From the NCBI GenBank assembly GCA_015223015.1, contig JADFWK010000233.1, forward strand, positions 1 to 6,634: 6,634 bases of DNA, written 5' to 3'. Source of the DNA: Pseudomonadota bacterium (GTDB taxonomy: Bacteria > Desulfobacterota > DSM-4660 > Desulfatiglandales > B25-G16). This document shows, in pieces, positions 1 through 5,037 of the stretch. The translations under genes were made by a program, and so were the position numbers. Position 1 is the stretch's first letter, and each line of letters starts with the position of its first letter. The notes beneath the pieces are model-generated. The model ran no database searches, was not told where the DNA came from, and saw only the letters and a program-made list of their open reading frames with translations.

Positions 1-35
1 GGCTCAAACAGTTGACATCGCTTATCTTCCACTTC

Positions 36-51
36 GCCAAGATTTCTTGGC
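36..51. repeat. Short inverted repeat in the gene-poor left edge
   Basis: GCCAAG at 36-41 is the reverse complement of CTTGGC at 46-51, separated by the four bases ATTT. It lies downstream of the minus-strand DUF721 gene, where a terminator would be expected. However, no T-run follows the stem on either strand (on the plus strand six A residues follow), so it does not meet the intrinsic terminator pattern. The rest of 1-162 shows no convincing gene: the only sizeable open frame there runs antisense into the DUF721 gene. Confidence 0.35.
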
Positions 52-162
52 AAAAAACGTTTTAATGACCGCTCAAAGGGATTACGGCAACAGCCTGTCA
101 GGAGTCGATGGCAGAATAAGATTAAGTTCCTTTACCAGACAACTGACAACGATCAACGGGCA

Positions 163-633
163 TTATCTTTTTTTTGCCGCCACCTTCATGAATCGGCCAA
201 GGGATGAACGGAGCTCCTTATCTTTGACCCGTGCTAGGATTTCACCCATGTCCCTCTGTTCTTCGGCGATAGGCCCCTGACCAATCTCTTGCTTTGATTT
301 GCCTTTCGTTATCTCTCTATTTTCCTGAGGGGTACCTACCTTAAACCGTATTTTTCTTACGGCATCCGTTCGAAGCCTGTTATTAAGCTTATCTTTTATC
401 GTTTCGGCCATGAACTCGAGCTCCTGTACCCATACGCTATCGGTAACCTTAACTAAAAGGATACCTCTGTTTATCGTGGAAGGCCGGGCATGTTCTGCAA
501 TGTCTTTCCCCACAACACGATCCCAGATTTTCCAGATCCTTGCATCATCAAGATTTATCCGTAGAGCAGATGTTATGAAGAGATCGTCTATTACCTCCTT
601 AATATGAGTAAATGATTTTGTATGCCTTTTCAT
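163..633 (-). CDS. DUF721 (DciA-like) domain protein
   Basis: A 156-residue soluble protein. Residues about 10-100 form a DUF721 domain. The recognisable parts are the IWKIWDRVVGKDIAEHARP stretch (residues 33-51), a following beta-hairpin with ILLVKV, then the SVWVQELEFM helix (67-75) and the VRKIRFKVG strand (92-100). The family includes DciA, which helps load or operate the replicative helicase DnaB in bacteria lacking DnaC; that role is family knowledge and is not shown here. After residue 100 comes a polar, probably disordered linker and a basic C-terminal helix (about 131-156). The ATG start is preceded by AAGGA on the minus strand at a rather short distance, with GGGGG slightly further upstream. 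The gene is transcribed divergently from hflK, and no partner gene follows it inside the window. Recognition of the family is good; the exact function is uncertain. Confidence 0.85.
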   Translation of the reverse strand: MKRHTKSFTHIKEVIDDLFITSALRINLDDARIWKIWDRVVGKDIAEHARPSTINRGILLVKVTDSVWVQELEFMAETIKDKLNNRLRTDAVRKIRFKVGTPQENREITKGKSKQEIGQGPIAEEQRDMGEILARVKDKELRSSLGRFMKVAAKKR

Positions 634-654
634 ATGTCCTTATCCCCCTGGTTG

Positions 655-671
655 AGGATAATCAATATCCT
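655..671. repeat. Palindrome AGGATA-N5-TATCCT upstream of the DUF721 gene
   Basis: AGGATA (655-660) and TATCCT (666-671) form a perfect 6-base inverted repeat around ATCAA. It covers the candidate -10 box of the DUF721 promoter, a position suitable for a repressor operator. It could also fold as a weak hairpin in a transcript. No known operator consensus is recognised. Confidence 0.35.
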
Positions 672-692
672 TTATTTTATTTCTTGACGCAA
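664..692 (-). promoter_or_regulatory. Candidate promoter for the DUF721 gene
   Basis: Reading the minus strand, TTGCGT (plus 687-692) and GATATT (plus 664-669) are separated by exactly 17 bases. They match four of six positions each of the sigma-70 -35 and -10 consensus. The site lies about 30 bases upstream of the DUF721 start codon. Its -35 overlaps the candidate -35 of the hflK promoter on the other strand, so the two promoters could compete for polymerase. Pattern match only. Confidence 0.3.
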
Positions 693-712
693 CCCTTTTT
701 TTCTATTACCAT
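684..712 (+). promoter_or_regulatory. Candidate promoter for the hflK-hflC cluster
   Basis: TTGACG at 684-689 (five of six to the -35 consensus) and TACCAT at 707-712 (four of six to TATAAT) are separated by 17 bases, the optimal sigma-70 spacing. This would start transcription near 718-720, about 25 bases before the hflK start codon. The extended sequences CTTGACG and ACCATTC also resemble the heat-shock sigma-32 elements (CTTGAAA and CCCCATTT), though imperfectly. It is the only good candidate in the divergent region for this strand. Confidence 0.45.
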
Positions 713-733
713 TCTCTCATAATCTATGAGAGA
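713..733. repeat. 8-bp palindrome between promoter and start codon of hflK
   Basis: TCTCTCAT (713-720) and ATGAGAGA (726-733) are perfect reverse complements around the 5-base centre AATCT. The right arm runs into the hflK ribosome binding site AGAGGTG (731-737). At the DNA level it sits just downstream of the candidate -10 box and over the expected start point, a typical operator position. If transcription started further upstream, the RNA could fold and partly mask the ribosome binding site. Confidence 0.5.
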
Positions 734-737
734 GGTG
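731..737 (+). promoter_or_regulatory. Ribosome binding site of hflK
   Basis: AGAGGTG lies seven bases upstream of the ATG at 745 and supports that start codon. Its first three bases belong to the right arm of the 713-733 palindrome. Confidence 0.7.
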
Positions 738-744
738 AAAAATT

Positions 745-1779
745 ATGCCTTGGGATTGGGATAAGCTTCAAAAACAAAAGATGGGCAAGGGTGGCAATCC
801 ACAGATGGATGAGGTTTTTGACAAGTTTAAGGGACTCAAGGGGAAACTGCCGGGATTCTGGATAATAATCGGTATTGTGATAATCTTGATTATTGTATCG
901 TCTTCTTTCTATACCATTGGTGTCAATGAGGTGGGTATTATACAGAGGTTTGGTAAATACATCAGAACAGCCCCTCCCGGACTAAGTTTCAAGCTTCCCT
1001 GGGGAATAGAAAAACTGACAAAGGTACCGGTGAGACTTGTCAAGAAAGAAGAATTCGGCCTGCGGACTGTCAGGCCCGGAGTCAGGACCCAGTATGCCAG
1101 ATCCACGGCCTACCTCAATGAATCCCTCATGCTTACCGGTGATCTCAATGTTGCTGTGGTCCCCTGGATAGTGCAGTACCGGATCAAGGATCCCTATAAC
1201 TATCTCTTCAAGGTCAGGAATGTAGATGCTACTTTGAGGGATCTAGCTGAGTCCACCATGAGACTGGTGGTGGGAGATAGAAGCATCAATGAGGTAATCA
1301 GCAAGAGGGAGGAGATTGCTGACCAGGCGAAAGTTCTCTTACAACAGGAAATGGATGAAGCGCAAACCGGTATAAATGTGGTCACCATTGAGATGAAGAA
1401 GACAAATGTCCCTGAGACAGTTCAGCCATCCTTTAATGAGGTTAATCAGGCAACTCAAGAAAAGGAGAGGATGGTCTACCAGGCCAGGGAGGAATACAAC
1501 AAGGCCGTTCCAGCGGCCAAGGGAAATGCCGAGAAGACCGTCAAGGCTGCCGAAGGCTATGCCCTTGACAGAGTTAACAGGGCCAAAGGCGATGCGTCCA
1601 GATTTCTCTCCGTCTATGCTGAGTATGCAAAGGCAAAGGATGTAACCAGGAGACGTATTTATCTTGAGACCCTGAAGGATCTTTTTCCAAGACTGGGAAG
1701 CAAGTATATCATCGATGCAGAGCAAAAAAATTTCCTCCCTCTGCTCAATTTAGGGAGGGAAAAGGGGGCTGAGAAATGA
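745..1779 (+). CDS. hflK: HflK, SPFH/Band 7 membrane regulator of the FtsH protease
   Basis: A 344-residue HflK. In the known complex it pairs with HflC in a large membrane cage that encloses FtsH hexamers and restricts access of membrane-protein substrates. A short polar N-terminus starting MPWDWDKLQ, typical of HflK, precedes one membrane segment (about 38-54). The SPFH/Band 7 domain follows: VNEVGIIQRFGKY (60-72), the signature LMLTGDLNVAVVPWIVQYRI (128-147), then DATLRDLAESTMR and INEVISKREEI. A long charged helix from about 225 to 300 includes VPETVQPSFNEVNQA, as in other HflKs. The N-terminus is shorter than in E. coli HflK (419 residues) and lacks its Gly-rich extension. The ATG at 745 has a good ribosome binding site. 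Its stop overlaps the hflC start by four bases (ATGA), so the two are surely cotranslated. FtsH is not in the window. Confidence 0.96.
   Translation: MPWDWDKLQKQKMGKGGNPQMDEVFDKFKGLKGKLPGFWIIIGIVIILIIVSSSFYTIGVNEVGIIQRFGKYIRTAPPGLSFKLPWGIEKLTKVPVRLVKKEEFGLRTVRPGVRTQYARSTAYLNESLMLTGDLNVAVVPWIVQYRIKDPYNYLFKVRNVDATLRDLAESTMRLVVGDRSINEVISKREEIADQAKVLLQQEMDEAQTGINVVTIEMKKTNVPETVQPSFNEVNQATQEKERMVYQAREEYNKAVPAAKGNAEKTVKAAEGYALDRVNRAKGDASRFLSVYAEYAKAKDVTRRRIYLETLKDLFPRLGSKYIIDAEQKNFLPLLNLGREKGAEK
1731..1761 (+). other. Stem-loop at the hflK/hflC junction
   Basis: TTTCCTCCCT (1731-1740) can pair with AGGGAGGGAA (1752-1761) in a 10-base stem with one G-U pair and an 11-base loop. It lies in the last codons of hflK and ends two bases before the hflC ribosome binding site. 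It has no T-run and lies inside coding sequence, so it is not an intrinsic terminator. It sequesters the upstream purine tract GGGAGGG and leaves the GGGGG of the true ribosome binding site free. It may affect hflK:hflC stoichiometry or coupling; that is inference. Confidence 0.5.
1763..1768 (+). promoter_or_regulatory. Ribosome binding site of hflC
   Basis: AGGGGG lies seven bases before the ATG at 1776, inside the end of hflK. It supports this start codon and the four-base overlap with hflK. Confidence 0.65.
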
Positions 1780-2723
1780 AATCTAAAGGAATTATCTACG
1801 CTGGGATCATTATCATAATAATCATTCTCCTCTCTGGGCCACTGTATGTTGTGGACGAGACTGAACAGGTAGTGGTTACCCAGTTCGGTAGGGCGATTGG
1901 AGAACCAATAAAGGAGCCCGGTTTGTACTTTAAGATTCCCTTTATCCAGCAGGCAAACCGGTTTCGAAAAAATCTCCTGGAATGGGACGGAGACCCCGGT
2001 CAGATTCCAACCCTGGACAAGACCTTTATATGGGTAGACACCTTTGCCAGGTGGAAGATCGTTGATCCCCTCAAGTTTTTTGAGACGGTCAACAACGAAA
2101 TTGCCGCCCTCGGCAGGCTGGATGACATTATTGATCCTGCGGTACGGAACTTTATTACCTCCTTCCCCCTGATTGAAACCGTGCGCATGACCAACAGGGA
2201 ACTGGATACCTTTGAAGCAGGTATAGATGAGGTGCAGGACATTAGGTCGCTGGGTGAAGTCAAAACAGGGAGGGCCAAAATTACCAAGGGTATCATGGAA
2301 CAGGCGCAGCCAAAGGTGGCCAAATTCGGTATAGAACTGGTAGATGTTAAGATAAAGCGATTAAATTATGTTGAAGAGGTAAGAAAATCGGTGTACCAAA
2401 GGATGATCGCAGAGAGGCAGCAGATAGCTGAGAAGTTTCGATCTGAAGGCAAAGGAGAGGCGAGGAAGATAGAAGGTGATAGAGAAAAGGAGATGAAACG
2501 GATCACTTCCGGGGCATACAGAAAGGCCCAAGAGATAAAGGGGAAGGCAGACGCCGAGGCTACCAAGATATATGCCAAGGCCTATGGATTGGACCCTGAT
2601 TTTTACTCCTTTATCAACACACTCGATATCTATAAAGAGGCTCTGGACAAAGACAGCACACTGGTTCTTTCAACGGATTCGGAGTTCTTTAAGTATCTGA
2701 AGGGCTACATGGGTGAGAGATAA
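1776..2723 (+). CDS. hflC: HflC, SPFH/Band 7 partner of HflK
   Basis: A 315-residue HflC, close to the E. coli length of 334. It is a single-pass membrane protein with the membrane segment at about residues 6-25, which includes seven consecutive isoleucines. The Band 7 domain is typical: YVVDETEQVVVTQFGRAIG (24-42), EPGLYFKIPFIQ (47-58) and FIWVDTFARWKIVDP (84-98). Then come GIELVDVKIKRLNYVEEVRKSVYQRM (185-210, the HflC signature), the charged helix RQQIAEKFRSEGKGEARKI (214-232), and the conserved tail FYSFINTLDIYKEAL (276-290) with STDSEFFKYL (299-308). It alternates with HflK in the FtsH-enclosing cage; in E. coli the SPFH domains face the periplasm. The ATG start overlaps the hflK stop, which points to translational coupling and matched expression. 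Confidence 0.96.
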   Translation: MKSKGIIYAGIIIIIIILLSGPLYVVDETEQVVVTQFGRAIGEPIKEPGLYFKIPFIQQANRFRKNLLEWDGDPGQIPTLDKTFIWVDTFARWKIVDPLKFFETVNNEIAALGRLDDIIDPAVRNFITSFPLIETVRMTNRELDTFEAGIDEVQDIRSLGEVKTGRAKITKGIMEQAQPKVAKFGIELVDVKIKRLNYVEEVRKSVYQRMIAERQQIAEKFRSEGKGEARKIEGDREKEMKRITSGAYRKAQEIKGKADAEATKIYAKAYGLDPDFYSFINTLDIYKEALDKDSTLVLSTDSEFFKYLKGYMGER

Positions 2724-2743
2724 AGATAGACTGGGTTTGAAAG

Positions 2744-3223
2744 ATGGTCAGAACAGAAATATCACTTTTTTTAAAGAATATTCCGGGGGAGTTGGGTAAG
2801 CTCTCCAAAACATTGTCTCAGGCAGGAATCAACATCGATGCCCTCACTATTCAGGATGCATCACAATATGTGCAGGCACTCTTTAGGGCCAGAGGGAAAT
2901 CGCTGAAAAGGATTGCCCCTGCTGCGAGTTATGGATCAATGAGGAAAGATTCAGCAGAATTTGCCCTGATCAGGTTATTGGTGGATCAGACTGATAAGGC
3001 AGTTGATCTCTTGGCTAAGGGTGACTACATCTTTGACGTAATGCCGGTGATTGCCCTCACTATTGATAACAAACCCGGCACCCTTTCCAAAATGGCAGAA
3101 ACATTTGGTAAGAAAGAGATAAATATCAACTATGTTTATGGCTCTGCTCTGCCAGGCGGGGAGAAATCCCTCTTCATATTCTCTCCAGAAGACATTGAAG
3201 AGGCTGCCAAACTATTTCCTTAA
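2744..3223 (+). CDS. Tandem ACT-domain protein with an insertion in the first domain
   Basis: A 159-residue soluble protein with no membrane segment and no catalytic domain. The first ACT domain begins with ISLFLKNIPGELGKLSKTL (residues 6-24) and AGINIDALTI (27-36), and resumes at AEFALIRLLVDQTDKAVDLL (71-90). Between them, about residues 41-70 form an extra basic segment. The second ACT domain runs from VIALTIDNKPGTLSKMAETF (102-121) through ININYVYGSA (126-135) to LFIFSPEDIEEAAKLF (143-158). The PGxL turns (14-17 and 111-114) and following Asn-rich turns are the usual amino-acid binding surface of ACT dimers. A regulatory, amino-acid-sensing role is therefore likely, but the ligand is unknown. 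Proteins of this kind often lie near amino-acid or aryl-CoA metabolism genes; here it follows hflC by 20 bases with the same orientation. Its ribosome binding site is weak (GAAAG directly before the ATG), so it may rely on reinitiation after hflC. Confidence 0.85.
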   Translation: MVRTEISLFLKNIPGELGKLSKTLSQAGINIDALTIQDASQYVQALFRARGKSLKRIAPAASYGSMRKDSAEFALIRLLVDQTDKAVDLLAKGDYIFDVMPVIALTIDNKPGTLSKMAETFGKKEININYVYGSALPGGEKSLFIFSPEDIEEAAKLFP

Positions 3224-3300
3224 TCCTAAGAAGCAATCGGGTTTGTTGGGTTTTTAGAGTTGCGCGATAAACAGCCCAGGCTCACATCGCACATCCCCTA

Positions 3301-5037
3301 TCACACATCTCCACCCGGGTTAACCTTTAGATCAATTATCATTAGCTGAATCGACTCTATTCCCTGCCAGGTGTTAGTTCCTACGTGAAAGAGTATATCC
3401 ACTGATTTCCCCCCAAGAGGATGGAAGGCACCCTTTCCAAACGCTATGCAATCAAACGTAATCCCCTTTTCCTTTACTCTCAGTTTCAGGTGACCGTTTC
3501 CCACTACTCTGGAGAACACAACCTCTAGCGGACCAGCCCAGAAAATAGGTTGAGGATTCTTATCACCAAAAGGCGGTAACATCTCCAACTCCCTGAGAAG
3601 CCGCGGACTAATGGATTCCAGGCCTAACCTGGCATCGACGTCTATTTTGGGGGCCATATCCTTTGGATCTATCCTTTTTCTGGCAAGCTCCTCGAACCTT
3701 TTACAGAATTCTCTGAGGTTTTTAGTTTCAATGCTAACTCCAGCTGCGTGGCCATGACCCCCGAATTGCTTCAAGAGGCCACTCAGATCAAAAAGGGCCT
3801 GATACAGATCAAAACCATCTATGCTTCTCCCCGATCCTCTCAGGAGTTCACCTTCAGCTTCGAGGATCAAGGTGGGACGATAGTGCTCCTCCACAATTTT
3901 GGAGGCCACGATGCCAACTATTCCCCGATGCCACGATGGGTCAGACAGGACAATTGTTTGTTGTCTTTCCAAATCATCGATCCTCGTAATCCTTTCCCGA
4001 ACCTCAGAGAGGATTCTGCTTTCGATGGCCTGCCGTTGCGTGTTCAGGGAGTCCATGTGAGTGGCAATTTCAGCGGCTTCTTTCTCATTATCCGTTGTCA
4101 GCAGCTGAACTGCCCTTGTTACTGATCCCAAACGCCCCATGGCATTAAGCCTTGGGGCCAGTTTAAAGGCAATATCATACGTTGTTATCTCCCGATCCTT
4201 GTTTATGCCTGAAACCCGTAATAATTCCTTGATTCCAGGCCTCTGGCTCTCTCTCAATATGGAGAGGCCGTTTTTCACCAGGATCCTGTTTTCCTCGAGC
4301 AAAGGAACTATGTCAGCCACGGTACCAAGTGCAACAAGGTCAAGATAGGGCCGTAAATCAGGTTCACCCTTGCTCCCAAAGTAGCCGCTCTCTCTCAAGT
4401 CTGCCCGTATAGCTATGACCAGGTAAAAGGCGAGACCAACCCCGGAGAGTCCCTGAAAAGGGAAAGGGCAATCAGGCTGAAATGGATTAATCGTGGGGCA
4501 CCGTGGTTGAAAATGGGCTGGAAGTTGATGGTGGTCTGTAACAACGACTTCCAGCCCGAGGCTTTTAGCCAAGTCTATTTCAGATGGGGAACTGATACCG
4601 CAGTCAACAGTAATAATGAGCTGCGTATCGCCTGTAGCTATCTCTCTGATTGCCGCGTCATTGAGGCTGTAGCCCTCTTCCAGTCTGTGAGGGATATAAA
4701 AGGAAATTGGGATTTCAAATTGCGAGAAGAAATCGACCAACAGAGCCGTTGCAGTTATTCCATCTGCATCGTAATCACCGTAGACGGTTATTCTCTTCTT
4801 GTTCTCTATGGAAGTGGATATCAGCTCAACTGCCCGGTCCATATCCTTGAAAAGGAATGGATCTCGTAATGCGCCGAGTTTTGGGAAAAGAAAGGATTGT
4901 GCTGCATCCGGAGTGGATACGTTTCTGTGAATCAAAAGCGTGGCAAGCAGCTTGGATATCCCCAGCTTTCCTGCCAGCCATGATGCTGAGGGGGAATCAT
5001 CCTCTACCTGCCAGATGTTATTGCTCCTATTTAACAC
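3301..5037 (-). CDS. recJ: RecJ, single-stranded-DNA-specific 5'-3' exonuclease
   Basis: A full-length RecJ of 578 residues, matching the usual size. It degrades single-stranded DNA from the 5' end in RecF-pathway recombination, mismatch repair and base excision repair, using Mn2+ or Mg2+. The DHH phosphoesterase motifs are intact: VYGDYDADGITA (85-96), VDCG (144-147), TDHH (167-170) and LVALGTVADIVPL (234-246). The DHHA1 part follows with SWHRGIVGIVASKI (368-381), SGRSIDGFDLYQAL (402-415) and GGHGHAAG (426-433). Residues about 464-578 are the C-terminal OB-fold that binds DNA. The start is GTG; it is needed to include the conserved N-terminal W (residue 9) and LGISKLLATLLIHR segment, and no ATG is available nearby. 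The GTG lies inside the end of the transporter gene upstream (11-base overlap) and the ribosome binding site is weak, so translational coupling is likely. Confidence 0.97.
   Translation of the reverse strand: MLNRSNNIWQVEDDSPSASWLAGKLGISKLLATLLIHRNVSTPDAAQSFLFPKLGALRDPFLFKDMDRAVELISTSIENKKRITVYGDYDADGITATALLVDFFSQFEIPISFYIPHRLEEGYSLNDAAIREIATGDTQLIITVDCGISSPSEIDLAKSLGLEVVVTDHHQLPAHFQPRCPTINPFQPDCPFPFQGLSGVGLAFYLVIAIRADLRESGYFGSKGEPDLRPYLDLVALGTVADIVPLLEENRILVKNGLSILRESQRPGIKELLRVSGINKDREITTYDIAFKLAPRLNAMGRLGSVTRAVQLLTTDNEKEAAEIATHMDSLNTQRQAIESRILSEVRERITRIDDLERQQTIVLSDPSWHRGIVGIVASKIVEEHYRPTLILEAEGELLRGSGRSIDGFDLYQALFDLSGLLKQFGGHGHAAGVSIETKNLREFCKRFEELARKRIDPKDMAPKIDVDARLGLESISPRLLRELEMLPPFGDKNPQPIFWAGPLEVVFSRVVGNGHLKLRVKEKGITFDCIAFGKGAFHPLGGKSVDILFHVGTNTWQGIESIQLMIIDLKVNPGGDV

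Noticed and set aside
36..51. Intrinsic terminator for the DUF721 gene
   Set aside because: The stem is only six bases and no T-run follows on the minus strand; the T-run lies on its upstream side.
47..280. Plus-strand open frame of 77 residues at the left edge
   Set aside because: More than half lies antisense to the DUF721 gene, the product has no recognisable domain and low-complexity Ser/Arg composition, and there is no convincing ribosome binding site.
1339..1725. Minus-strand open frame of 128 residues opposite hflK
   Set aside because: It is antisense to the charged helix of hflK; codon bias of the real gene explains the absence of stops.
1806..1826. Run of seven isoleucine codons in hflC as a possible microsatellite or slippage site
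   Set aside because: The codons alternate between ATC, ATT and ATA, so there is no uniform nucleotide repeat, and Ile-rich membrane anchors are ordinary.
3224..3300. Bidirectional terminator between the ACT gene and recJ
   Set aside because: The best stem (GCGAT 3264-3268 with ATCGC 3286-3290) has only five contiguous pairs and a 17-base loop. The T-run at 3251-3255 lies before it on the plus strand, and no T-run follows on either strand.
3748..4125. Plus-strand open frame of 125 residues opposite recJ
   Set aside because: It lies entirely antisense to the conserved, intact recJ frame and shows no domain of its own.
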